This document shows positions 1-8,550 of a stretch of DNA of 64,000 nucleotides, in pieces. Made by a program: the position numbers and the translations under genes. The notes beneath the pieces are model-generated. The model saw nothing but the letters and a program-made list of their open reading frames with translations, made no database searches and had not been told where the DNA came from. The stretch comes from UBA981 sp942490995 (GTDB lineage Bacteria > Pseudomonadota > Gammaproteobacteria > Ga0077536): positions 124,001 to 188,000 of the forward strand of contig CALOBG010000014.1 in NCBI GenBank assembly GCA_942490995.1, given 5' to 3'. Each line of letters begins with the position of its first letter. Position 1 is the stretch's first letter.

Positions 1-715
1 ACTTGTCGTAATCGTCGAGCTGGCGCACGATTTCCTGGTACGGCTCCTCCCAGCCTTCGAGCCCATACTGCTGGAACAGCTGCTCGATGCCGCTGACGTA
101 GGACTTCGCATTGCCGAGTTCCTGCTCGATCTCACCCGTGTAAGGACCGATCAATCCGGGCGTGGCGAAACGCTCGGAAGTCCGTGCCTTTGCCAGTTCG
201 GTGATCGGCTCATAGCCCTCCTCGAGTCCGGCATACTTGCGCAGGCGCACGATGGCGGCTGGCTGCCTGGCTGCGTCAACCTGCGGGTCCAGTAAGCCTC
301 GCATGCCGTAGAAAATGGTCTGTGGCATGTTGAGGTAGGGCAGCAGATTGTCGTACTCCAGTTGCGAGCTGTAAATATAGTCCTCGCCGGCCTTGATCAG
401 GATCTGCAGGTCCTGCCTGACCTTCGGGTGGGATTCGTCGATCAGTCGTGCCTTCAGTTCGGCGACCAGCGCTCCGGCCTCGTCCATCTGGCGCTGATGA
501 ATGTCCTCCCCGAGGTCGAAAATCTTTTCGTCGAGGCCGTCGACGCCGAGCGAGGCGGCACCCTCCGGGTTGTACTTCGCGAGGAACTCCAGCACCAGCT
601 GGGTGTGAGCGTTGCTGCGGGCAACCCAGTTGTCCTCGGTAGCCGCCGACGCAGGCACGGCGAATGTAAACGCGACCAGCGCTGGCGCAATCCAATGGCT
701 GAGCTTGATTGTCAT
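1..715 (-). CDS. DUF885 family secreted protein, N-terminal part (runs off the window)
   Basis: About 238 residues are visible from an ATG at 715; the frame is open to the window edge, so the C-terminal half is missing. Residues 1-24 form a signal peptide (MTIKLSHW..., ending VPASA), so the protein is exported. The following stretch 'LVLEFLAKYNPEGAASLGVDGLDEKIFDL' style of sequence is typical of the N-terminus of DUF885 proteins, a family of zinc-metallopeptidase-like secreted enzymes. The diagnostic HExxxGH site would lie outside the window, so catalysis cannot be checked. It is the first of three DUF885 members here (others end at 9407 and start at 55107). Confidence 0.8.
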   Translation of the reverse strand, partial: MTIKLSHWIAPALVAFTFAVPASAATEDNWVARSNAHTQLVLEFLAKYNPEGAASLGVDGLDEKIFDLGEDIHQRQMDEAGALVAELKARLIDESHPKVRQDLQILIKAGEDYIYSSQLEYDNLLPYLNMPQTIFYGMRGLLDPQVDAARQPAAIVRLRKYAGLEEGYEPITELAKARTSERFATPGLIGPYTGEIEQELGNAKSYVSGIEQLFQQYGLEGWEEPYQEIVRQLDDYDK

Positions 716-889
716 GGGATGATCCTTTTGTCGGGTAATCGCCGGCTGGCGCGGCGGATATTATGCGTCAGACTCCTGAACGGCGCAGAGGCAGTCCCGG
801 CGGACCCGGCATCCGCCAGCGTGGCAGCAGGCTCGGATCCGCCACGCTGCGGACGGGCGGGCCGGGCGCAAAACGGTGGGGAGCCCCGG

Positions 890-1147
890 CTAGAGCCGGC
901 TCCAGCGACGCCACAATACGTAACGATAGGTTGCCCTGACCGCCGGCGCGATCAGGGTGGCAGCGGTAACGGCGATCATCGCCCGCGGCTCACTGTGAAT
1001 TTCGCTGGCAAGCGTAATCGCCGCAACACCGAGAAATCCGGCGGGGATAAATCCGAACAGTGCGTGGCGGTAAAAAGCCAGCCATTGTCGCGACGCCCAC
1101 AACATGGAACAGGGCCGTGCAGCAAAATCCGCGTTGATAATTTTCAT
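890..1147 (-). CDS. Small hypothetical membrane protein (85 aa)
   Basis: ATG at 1147 is preceded by a good Shine-Dalgarno (GGGAGAG about 8 bases upstream), which favours it over longer frames. The protein has two hydrophobic segments, roughly residues 29-50 and 56-73, a basic, tryptophan-containing tail (ending WRRWSRL) and no recognisable domain. It is transcribed in the same direction as the DUF885 gene at 1-715, with about 170 bases between them. I do not recognise the family; the RBS and the hydrophobic pattern are the only support. Confidence 0.5.
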   Translation of the reverse strand: MKIINADFAARPCSMLWASRQWLAFYRHALFGFIPAGFLGVAAITLASEIHSEPRAMIAVTAATLIAPAVRATYRYVLWRRWSRL

Positions 1148-1257
1148 CGCTTCCACTCTCCCGATGTCCGCTCCGGTGTTCAGGTCCGGACAACGCCCTG
1201 AGTGTTGTCCTGACCGTGAAGCGGCATTCTGACGGTGGAAGCGCGAGTGGATTTGGC

Positions 1258-1293
1258 CGAATGCTGCAATGCTTGGTTGCATTGCAGCATTCG
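1258..1293. repeat. Perfect 15-bp inverted repeat with 6-base loop
   Basis: The arm at 1258-1272 (CGAATGCTGCAATGC) is exactly complementary to 1279-1293, separated by TTGGTT. There is no following T-run on either strand, so it is not a classical intrinsic terminator. It sits about 110 bases upstream of the small membrane protein gene and next to the AT-rich stretch. It could be a REP-like element, an operator for a dimeric regulator or an mRNA structure; nothing nearby decides between these. Confidence 0.85.
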
Positions 1294-1395
1294 TTTATCG
1301 AAAACCCTGTCTCACGCATCGACGCAAAGTTATGAGTTAGATAGTTATTTGTTTTTATAGATAATTTTTACCAAGCAAGTATCACATACCGATAA

Positions 1396-1431
1396 CTGTT
1401 TATTTATCCAGTTAACTGGGTGTTTATCCAG
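1396..1431. promoter_or_regulatory. Tandem LexA-like 16-mers, 20-bp period
   Basis: Two related 16-mers lie in tandem: CTGTTTATTTATCCAG (1396-1411) and CTGGGTGTTTATCCAG (1416-1431). Against the gammaproteobacterial LexA core CTGT-N8-ACAG the first matches 7 of 8 fixed positions and the second 6 of 8. A shared 20-bp period would put two dimers on about the same DNA face. No SOS gene follows on either strand, so the assignment to LexA is weak; another regulator is equally possible. Confidence 0.3.
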
Positions 1432-1868
1432 GTCGCAGCCGGGCTGCGGCACTTGAGAGCCAGCGTGGCAGTCGGCCGCGAACACCCGCGGCAGCGCCAC
1501 ACGGGAAGCGCCGATCGCGCCCCCGCACCAGACCGGGGAGATGAGACTTTCTTCACGGACAATCGCGCGAGTTTACGGCATCGTGTGGCATATCAAACAC
1601 CCCAAGGGTCAACGGCAGATGAACTTTTTCAGCAGCAGGCGGAATCGCGCCAACACCCGAAGCGGGGCGGGTGACGCCGGGAATTCCGATGCGTCCTCCC
1701 TGCGCACACCCATGAATGCGCCGCTGCCTTTCGGCCCGTCGCGGATGCAGCCCTGCACCGAGTTGATTGAGGAGGACAGCGGTATTACCGGGGTGTTTTA
1801 CCCTGACGATCAGATTGGCCGCGGCTGAGCCAACGCCGGTCGTTCCCCCGCCCTCCTGATCGCAGGGC

Positions 1869-2385
1869 TTACTCGTCCCATACGCGCTCGAGCAGAATCG
1901 CATGCTCCTCACCCTGCTCCTGGTCGCGGGCGATGTAATGGAAAAATTTCTGGAATCCGATTCGCGGCATCCCGGTCGCCAGCCGACGACCGTTCGAGGG
2001 CAACCTCCGGGTCACTCTGCACTGCCAACTCACCCTCCAACTGCCCGGCCACCGCGTCGAGGATCGCGACGAAGCGGTAGCCGTGGCGTGGCAGGGTTTT
2101 TATAACCTGACCGTCGCCCGCAGTATCGCCGACAGCCTTGCGCGCCTTCATCACACAACGGGTCAGCGAAGTCGCGGCCACGACCTGTCCCGTCCACAGC
2201 GCGTCGAGCAGCTCATCTTTGGTAACGGTGCGCTCGCGATTGCGGATCAGGTAAACAAGGAGGTCGAACGCACGCGGCTCAATCGCCACGGTTGTACCGC
2301 CACGGTGCAGTTCCCGGACAGCGGTATCGAGCAAACAGTCATCGAAGCGAAACGCTTCGGTTTACTTTGGAATCGGATTGGCCAC
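1869..2385 (-). pseudogene. OmpR/CadC-type winged-helix domain, probably decayed
   Basis: An open frame from a TTG at 2334 down to 1909 encodes a clear trans_reg_C winged helix: strands 'LDTAVRELHRGG', the recognition region 'RAFDLLVYLIRNRERTVTKDELLDALW' and the wing 'KTLPRHGYRF'. The usual start of such a domain (TEAFRFDDC) lies in the same frame just upstream of the TTG but behind an in-frame TAA at 2362-2364; a GTG at 2385 would start the intact gene. Near 1960 the frame seems to change, because a second frame ending at 1869 reads like a protein tail ('FHYIARDQEQGEEHAILLERVWDE'). A nonsense codon plus a frame change suggests a remnant; sequencing error cannot be excluded. Family relatives usually carry a sensor or TPR part that is absent here. 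Confidence 0.5.
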
Positions 2386-2529
2386 GATCCGATTATCGTT
2401 GCCGCGGGTCAGCAGCGGCAAATCTGGCGATGCCGCAGCAGTCTGGTTGGACTTCGCCGCCAAGTTCATCGATGATGCAGGCTCCGGGCTCAACCAAAAC
2501 TCGAACCGTGCCGAGGAGGCCGGGCCAAT

Positions 2530-3423
2530 ATGCGTATCACCGCCCTGATCTTCTTGCTGTTTTTCGTGCTGCCCGCACCGGCACAAACAGTCAACCTGCC
2601 GCCATTGCCGGCGCTCACCGATCCGCCAACAAACCAATACCTGCCAGGGAAATTTGTCTGGGCCGACCTGTTCACTGACGACGTCGAGCGTGCCAGGGAA
2701 TTTTATCAGCAGGCTTTCGGCTGGCAATGGCGCAATATCACTACTGGCGAGAATGCCTACGGCATGTTTTATAACGGTGGTCTTCCGGTCGCCGGTGTCG
2801 CCTATCGCGCGGCTCCGGAGGGCATTGAAGACTATGGCCGCTGGGTCCATTACGTTTCCGTCGAAGATGTAAAGACCACGGGCGCCGAAATAACCGCAAA
2901 AGGCGGCGAGGAACTGCTCGGCTACCGCAACCATGCCAATCGCGGCGAGTTTTCGATCCATGCGGGACCATCCGAGGAAGTGTTTGGCATCATCCGTTCT
3001 GCTACGGGTGACCCCGCCGACTACCAAGCGGATTTTGGCGACTGGATATGGTGGGAACTGTTCACCCGCGACGTGCGCCAGGCCATCGACTACTACCAGA
3101 CAATTTTCGGCTACGAGATCTTCGAAAAGGAAGATACCCCTGATTTCATCGACGTCTATCTGCAGAGCAGCGGCCACGCGCGAGCAGCAATTGGTCCGTT
3201 GTCGGACGATTCCGAACAGGTGCCCACCTGGCTCGGCTTTATTCGCGTCGAGAACATGACCCGCAGTCTCGAAAAAATCGTGGCTCAGGGCGGCAAGGTC
3301 TTGCTGGCCCCGGATGACGAAATTCTCGAGAGCGATCTCGCGGTCATCGCGGACCCGGTCGGCACGCTGATCGCGTTGCTGCGATGGGACTACCCCGAGC
3401 AAGAAACGGAGGAGTCACCGTGA
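2530..3423 (+). CDS. Secreted VOC-superfamily protein with two VOC domains
   Basis: 297 aa. Residues 1-19 form a signal peptide (MRITALIFLLFFVLPAPAQ). Two vicinal-oxygen-chelate (glyoxalase/bleomycin-resistance) modules follow: about 40-150, opening 'FVWADLFTDDVERAREFYQQAFGW', and about 165-290, opening 'WWELFTRDVRQAIDYYQTIFGYE'. Both show the F/Y-Y...FGW hallmark. Most VOC proteins are cytoplasmic, so export is unusual. Its stop codon overlaps the start of the next gene (GTGA at 3420-3423), implying translational coupling to the lipoprotein. The substrate is unknown; metal ligands cannot be assigned by eye. Confidence 0.85.
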   Translation: MRITALIFLLFFVLPAPAQTVNLPPLPALTDPPTNQYLPGKFVWADLFTDDVERAREFYQQAFGWQWRNITTGENAYGMFYNGGLPVAGVAYRAAPEGIEDYGRWVHYVSVEDVKTTGAEITAKGGEELLGYRNHANRGEFSIHAGPSEEVFGIIRSATGDPADYQADFGDWIWWELFTRDVRQAIDYYQTIFGYEIFEKEDTPDFIDVYLQSSGHARAAIGPLSDDSEQVPTWLGFIRVENMTRSLEKIVAQGGKVLLAPDDEILESDLAVIADPVGTLIALLRWDYPEQETEESP

Positions 3424-3722
3424 AAAGGGCCACGATTACTATTCTCGCAAGCGCGGCCATTGTGGTCATTTGCCTCGCCATGAGCGGGTGTTCGGGCAGT
3501 GGCGGCTCAGGATCGACGACAGTCTATGCAAGCAGCGGGTACTACGGTGGCTCGTACTGGCGCGATCCGTATTATCGTTCCCGCTGCTGTTACAACAACA
3601 CGGTCGTGGTGCGCCCACCCCACCACCGGCCGCCGGGACACCGACCGCCCGGGCACAGGCCACCGACGAATCGTCCGCGCCCCACTCCCCTGCCGGCCCG
3701 GCCGCGTCCAAGGCCGCGATAA
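3420..3722 (+). CDS. Small His/Pro/Arg-rich lipoprotein
   Basis: 100 aa, starting with a GTG that overlaps the stop codon of the VOC gene. A hydrophobic N-terminus ends in a lipobox (MSGC, Cys24), so the mature protein is probably lipid-anchored. It continues with a Ser/Gly/Tyr stretch containing a Cys pair and ends in repeats of the type PPGHR plus PRPR. The histidine-rich tail could bind metal, but this is inference. The extreme composition means homology would be hard to judge; the coupled start and the lipobox are what make it credible. Confidence 0.7.
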   Translation: MKRATITILASAAIVVICLAMSGCSGSGGSGSTTVYASSGYYGGSYWRDPYYRSRCCYNNTVVVRPPHHRPPGHRPPGHRPPTNRPRPTPLPARPRPRPR

Positions 3723-3894
3723 GATCCTCGGGGCTGACCCTGCGCACCCGGCCCTCCCAGCGCCTCGGGCATCGTTGCCGTTGCGGCCCGACCTGCATCG
3801 CACCTGTCGCTTATGTCAAAATCGTGACCTGCGTCCCGGCTTGGCGGACCCCGGGCGCCTACACTACGATTCCAGTCTGTCGCCGTGACAGCAA

Positions 3895-3911
3895 GCGGCT
3901 TTCTAAGCCGC
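3895..3911. repeat. 7-bp hairpin upstream of mltD
   Basis: GCGGCTT (3895-3901), loop TCT, AAGCCGC (3905-3911). It lies about 30 bases before the mltD start and after a shorter stem (CTGTC...GACAG) near 3877-3891. It could be a 5' leader structure or the end of the preceding transcript; no T-run follows. Confidence 0.4.
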
Positions 3912-3942
3912 CTGAGTAAGCTAAACCGAACCGGATGCAGGG

Positions 3943-5980
3943 ATGATACGTACAAGCTTTCTGTTCTTATTGGCAATATTCGCGGGTGTCACGAACGCAG
4001 CCGCAGCGGAGTCCGTGTTCCCCCGTCCCGCGGGGCTCGAGCCGGACGTCGCATTCTGGACACGAATCTACACCGAGGTACCGACAACCAGCGGCCTGAT
4101 CCACGACGACCGCCGGCTCGGTATCGTTTACGAACAGCTCGACTACAGCGCGAATACGTCGAGACGCGCACGCAAGAAAGACATCTCGGCGACAAAACAG
4201 CGCTATAAGAAAATCCTGTTGCGGCTGGCCGGCGGCAAACGCATCGGGCTGACTAAGGATGAGAATCGGGTACTGGATTTGTGGCCCGTCGATGTGACCA
4301 ACGAGGAACTGAAGGCGGCCGCCTCGCGACTGCGATTCCAATCTTGGCCAGGCGGACCGCTTCCGCGCCGGCGTGGTCCGGTCCGGTCGGTGGAAACCTT
4401 TCATTGACGAAACCCTTGCCAGGCGTGGTCTGCCACCGGAGATTGCGGCGCTTCCCCACGTGGAGTCTTCGTTCAATCCCGACGCCTATTCCAAGGTCGG
4501 TGCGGCCGGAATGTGGCAGTTCACGCGCTCGACAGGGCGGCGTTTCATGCGCATCGATCACGTAATGGACGAGCGGATGGACCCCTACATCGCGACGGGA
4601 GCCGCCGCCAGTTTGCTTGCTTACAATCATGACACGCTCAAAAGCTGGCCGTTGGCGCTGACCGCCTACAACCATGGCGTTTCCGGTATGCGCCGCGCCA
4701 TCCGCAAGCTCGGCACCGACGATCCGGAGATAGTACTTCGTCAGTACCGCGGCCGGGCCTTCGGATTCGCCTCGCGTAACTTCTATCCGGCGTTTCTTGC
4801 GGCCGTACAAATCGATGCGGACCCTGAGAAGTACTTCGGACCGCTGCAGATCGACGTCCCGCCCGATATCGTCAAAGTGCCGATGGAAGACTATGTCAGC
4901 ACCGCATCGGCCGCCGAGAGCTTTGGCGTCGATGAGGAGACGTTGCGTTACTACAACCCGGCTCTGATGCCGACGGTCTGGACCGGCAACAAATACATCC
5001 CGAAAGGCTACGAACTGCGACTGCCGGGCCACTCGGTCAATGGCGATATTGCGGGCCTGCTGGCCGCAATCGACGCGAGCGCGCGCCACTCGCAACAAAA
5101 ACCGGATGTCATCCACAGGGTCAAACGCGGCGATACATTGTCGGGCATTGCGAACGACTATGGCGTCACGGTCGGCGACCTGATGCAGATCAACAATCTG
5201 CGCAGCCGCAACATGATCCGCGCCGGCCAGGTGCTGCGCCTGCCGGCTGCCGACGGCGTGGTCGTGGCAGCGGATTCGCAACCCGTCGTTGTTGCCGCTG
5301 CAACAGCTCCCGCGACCACCGATGCTGCGTCAGCCAGTACCGGCATGATCGAAGCGAGTTCGTCCGCCGCTGCGGCTGCGGCCGTGCACGCACCTGCATC
5401 CGAACCTGCCGTGCAACCGGCAGACCCGCTGGTCGTTGCCGACAGTGGAATGCCGATTGCTGACAACGAGGCCGCTGTCGATAATATCGAGTTCAGCGCA
5501 CTTGCCACGGCGCAACCAGATCTCGCCGCGGACCCCAGCGACTATACCGTCGCCGACGACAACCGGATTGAAGTGCAGGCGATGGAAACGCTCGGACATT
5601 ACGCAGACTGGCTTAAGGTGCGAACCCAGCGGCTACGTGACCTGAACAGCCTGGCTTTCGGCAAACCGGTGATCATCGGCCAGCGACTCAAACTCGATTT
5701 CTCCAACGTCGATGTGTCTGCGTTCGAACAGCTGCGGCTGGCCTATCATCGCGATCTGCAGGAGGCTTTTTTCGCCCGCTACCAGATTCGCGATATGGAA
5801 ATTCACAAAGTGAAACCCGGCGACTCGGTCTGGGTGCTCGCGCAACGCCAGTACAAGGTGCCGGTCTGGTTGCTGAGACAATACAACCCGGATATCAATT
5901 TTGACCGGATCCGCCCCGGCGCGGAAGTTCACTTCCCGCTGCTGCAGCCCCTCGGGGACGGCTCGACGCCGGCGATCTGA
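3943..5980 (+). pseudogene. mltD: Membrane-bound lytic murein transglycosylase D, one frameshift
   Basis: The gene starts at ATG 3943 with a signal peptide (MIRTSFLFLLAIFAGVTNAAAA) and is read in one frame to about 4341, where one extra base shifts it ('CAATCTTGGCCAG' where 'CAACTTGGCCAG' would continue as LGQADRFRAGVVRSGRW). The rest is open to 5980. The SLT catalytic domain is obvious: 'ALPHVESSFNPDAYSKVGAAGMWQF' carries the catalytic Glu, followed by 'PLALTAYNHG'. Three C-terminal LysM-type repeats follow: 'HRVKRGDTLSGIANDYGV', a degenerate one near 'YTVADDNRIEV', and 'HKVKPGDSVWVLAQRQYKV'. The enzyme would cleave peptidoglycan to 1,6-anhydromuropeptides in the periplasm. Because the domain is otherwise perfect on both sides, a sequencing indel is more likely than true inactivation. 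Confidence 0.85.
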
Positions 5981-6309
5981 CGCCCTCGCAGCAGGGCCTG
6001 CCAGCCACCCATTACGGCACTGACCATAGAAAGGCCCGCAACAAGCGAGCGATGATCGCGCCAAACCGGGCACGATCACGCAACTAATCGCGGCCCCCGC
6101 CGTGCCCGATCCGGAAGCGCCTTGTCGCGCTGGCCATCTCTACTCGCCGCTCCGGCAAATCCGCCGCAGGCTCGATTTTGCGAGACCTGGCAAAACACAG
6201 GCGGCATTGTGAACGATGCAAAGGCCGCCAGGTTAAAGTTCAGGCCGTGGCTCGAAACCTATTGGCTTGTGGCGGGTCGAACCAGAATCGAGTTCCTCGG
6301 GGGAGCATC
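5981..6309. other. Intergenic region without a recognisable gene
   Basis: About 330 bases between mltD and the secreted methyltransferase gene. Short frames here give no domain-like protein. A GGGGGAG Shine-Dalgarno just before 6310 belongs to the next gene. I see no terminator with a T-run. Confidence 0.4.
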
Positions 6310-7068
6310 ATGACCAGATTCACCACAGCCGGCGTCGCGCTGGCTCTTCTGCTGTCTGCAACCGCCACAGCCGCCGCCGACGATGCGGTTCACATGGCAC
6401 TTGCAAACCCGGCGCGCCCGGCGGCCGATCGCAGTAGCGATGCCCGGCGCAAACCGGAAACCGTCCTCGAATTTTTCCGCATCGAACCCGGCATGACTGT
6501 TCTGGACATGTTCTCGGGGAGCGGCTACTACGCGGAAATACTGGCCTACACGGTCGGCACCGATGGCCAGGTCTGGGCGCACAACAACCAGCCCTATCTG
6601 AACTGGCTAAAGGACCCGATTGCGGCACGCTATAGCGGCGGCAGACTCGATCAGGTGAAGCGCTTTACCGCGGAAAACAACGAACTGGATTTACCTTCCG
6701 CCACGTTTGACGCAGTGACGATGATCCTGTGCTACCACGACATCTACCATGTCGACGAAAAAAACGGCTGGATGAAAATTGACGGCCCGGCAATGCTCGG
6801 CGAAATCTACCAGGCGATGAAACCCGGTGCGGTGCTCGGTGTGGTTGATCATGCTGCCGCGCCCGGTTCGCCGCCGGATACCGGTGAAACGCTGCACCGG
6901 ATCGACCCGGCGCTTGCGCGCAAGGAAATAGTAGCCGCTGGTTTCGTTTTTGAAGCGGAGAGCGATGTACTGCGAACCGTGAACGACGATACAACTAAGT
7001 CGAGCTTCGATCCGTCGGTGCGTGGCAAAACCGATCGCTTTGTCTATCGCTTCCGCAAACCCGAATAA
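6310..7068 (+). CDS. Exported class I SAM-dependent methyltransferase-like protein
   Basis: 252 aa. ATG 6310 has a close, strong Shine-Dalgarno (GGGGGAG). Residues 1-23 form a signal peptide (MTRFTTAGVALALLLSATATAAA). A Rossmann-type methyltransferase follows with motif I 'VLDMFSGSGYYAE' at about 64-76, an acidic loop before 'DLPSATFDAVTMILCYHD' and a later 'MKPGAVLGVVDHAA'. S-adenosylmethionine is not expected in the periplasm, so either the protein has another ligand there or the leader is not cleaved as it appears. The gene converges on a serine hydrolase gene with only 15 bases between the two stops. Confidence 0.85.
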   Translation: MTRFTTAGVALALLLSATATAAADDAVHMALANPARPAADRSSDARRKPETVLEFFRIEPGMTVLDMFSGSGYYAEILAYTVGTDGQVWAHNNQPYLNWLKDPIAARYSGGRLDQVKRFTAENNELDLPSATFDAVTMILCYHDIYHVDEKNGWMKIDGPAMLGEIYQAMKPGAVLGVVDHAAAPGSPPDTGETLHRIDPALARKEIVAAGFVFEAESDVLRTVNDDTTKSSFDPSVRGKTDRFVYRFRKPE

Positions 7069-7083
7069 GACCGTAATCAGGCT

Positions 7084-8340
7084 TTATCGATCGCTGTGAT
7101 CGAGATGACGCGCGATCGCGCGAAACATCGCGATCGTTTCCAGTTCCCTTGCCACACCGTCGCTGTTGTAATCCGGATAGGCCGAGCTTTTCGCAATAAC
7201 GACCGACCGTGACGGGTTGATGTAGATAAACTGGTTGTAAATACCAAGCGCGAGAAAGTCATCCTCGTCGCCACCCGGTATCCACCACTGGTAGCCATAA
7301 CCGAGCACCGAATCCGAAGACGGATTCGGTCCCGGCTGGAGCCGTGCCGCCTCCGGTCTGACCGACCTCTTCACCCACTCTGCCGGCACGATCTGCTCAC
7401 CTTCCCAGGTCCCGGTCTGGAGGTAGAGCTGGCCGAATCGGGCGTAGTCGCGCAACGTCGCATTCAGGCAGCCAAACGCCAGCTCCATGCCGTTGCGATC
7501 GACAAGCCAATACGCGTCCGCCTCGGTGCCAATCCGCTGCCACAGGCGACTCTGCATGTAACTGCTGAGTGATTCGCCGGTCGCTTCGCGCAACACCATC
7601 GCCAGCACCTGGGTATCCATGCTGACATAGTGATGGTAGGTGCCGGGCGGACGCTCCGGCTTCAGTGAGCCGACGAATGCGTCGATCGAAGTACCGAATG
7701 CAACGGCCCGCCCCATCCGGTTGATGTCGGAATTGAAATCGCCATAGTCCTCGTCAAAACGGACACCGGAAGACATCGTCAGCACATCCTCGAGCGTGGC
7801 CTCGGCATAACCGCTCGCGGCCAGAGACGGCACATAAGTGGTAACCGCCTCATTGACATCCGCGATGATCCCTTCGCCGATCGCAATGCCGACGAGCGCA
7901 GATACCACCGACTTGGCGACCGACCACGAGATCGTGCGCGAACTACTGTCGTTACCGAGAAAATACTCCTGGTGGGCGAGTTTGCCGTCGACCAGCACAA
8001 CCAGCCCGGTGGTCCAGGTGTCTTCGAGAAATTGTGCCAGCGGTCTGCGCTCACCCTCGAACTCATAGAACGCCGGCAACACCGCGGAATGCCGTTCGAA
8101 CGCCACGGGCGCTTCACTCGCGGTCACGCCACGCGTATCGAACATGCGGTCCATCGAACGGAAGTTCGCAACGATCACATCAGGATCGAACAGGTGATTG
8201 ACCCGGTAGACCCGCCGCAGGTCATCACCGAAGATGGCAGCCAGCACCAGGACGGCCAACGCCAGCAATACCCCGATCGTCCGTTTTACCGCGGCTGCTG
8301 CCACCGCCCCGCTCCCTGTTGCGCTGCCGTCCCTGGCCAA
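7084..8340 (-). CDS. Serine hydrolase, class C beta-lactamase fold
   Basis: Up to 418 aa from a TTG at 8340; the true start is uncertain because no ATG lies in frame before the membrane segment (about residues 21-37). The catalytic SxxK is S140-V-A-K143 in 'ISWSVAKSVVSALVG', and 'YHHYVSMDTQVLAMVL' supplies the Tyr motif. Late glycine- and tryptophan-rich segments ('GYGYQWWIPGG') agree with 6-aminohexanoate hydrolase/esterase EstB-like members. It is probably anchored in the inner membrane and acts in the periplasm on an amide or ester. The N-terminal part is low-complexity and may be partly non-coding. Confidence 0.8.
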   Translation of the reverse strand: MARDGSATGSGAVAAAAVKRTIGVLLALAVLVLAAIFGDDLRRVYRVNHLFDPDVIVANFRSMDRMFDTRGVTASEAPVAFERHSAVLPAFYEFEGERRPLAQFLEDTWTTGLVVLVDGKLAHQEYFLGNDSSSRTISWSVAKSVVSALVGIAIGEGIIADVNEAVTTYVPSLAASGYAEATLEDVLTMSSGVRFDEDYGDFNSDINRMGRAVAFGTSIDAFVGSLKPERPPGTYHHYVSMDTQVLAMVLREATGESLSSYMQSRLWQRIGTEADAYWLVDRNGMELAFGCLNATLRDYARFGQLYLQTGTWEGEQIVPAEWVKRSVRPEAARLQPGPNPSSDSVLGYGYQWWIPGGDEDDFLALGIYNQFIYINPSRSVVIAKSSAYPDYNSDGVARELETIAMFRAIARHLDHSDR

Positions 8341-8550
8341 AACGGATTATGCAATCGCATCGGCGACACCGCGCAAACAATCTGCCTGGTCGCTGCGCCG
8401 CCGCGCCACGAACCCGGTCGGCGCGCGCGCCTGGCGGCGCAAAATTCGGCGCCGTGGCCTGGACCGCGGGCGTTTCCCGCCGCTTGGGAATCCATGCTGT
8501 GGCCACCGCAACGGCGGACATAACGGCGGTCCGCCATCCCCTTTCCCCGG

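Larger units (their letters stand above)
1148..1868. other. Long non-coding stretch with an AT-rich core
   Basis: About 720 bases without a convincing gene. The part from about 1320 to 1431 is markedly AT-rich compared with its surroundings and contains the tandem LexA-like repeat; the perfect hairpin lies at its left edge. Short open frames between 1420 and 1912 on both strands have arginine/proline-rich translations without domain character, and I treat them as chance frames. Confidence 0.5.

Noticed and set aside
1336..1342. GTTAGAT as an integron attC core site
   Set aside because: The partner core and spacing are missing and no integrase is present.
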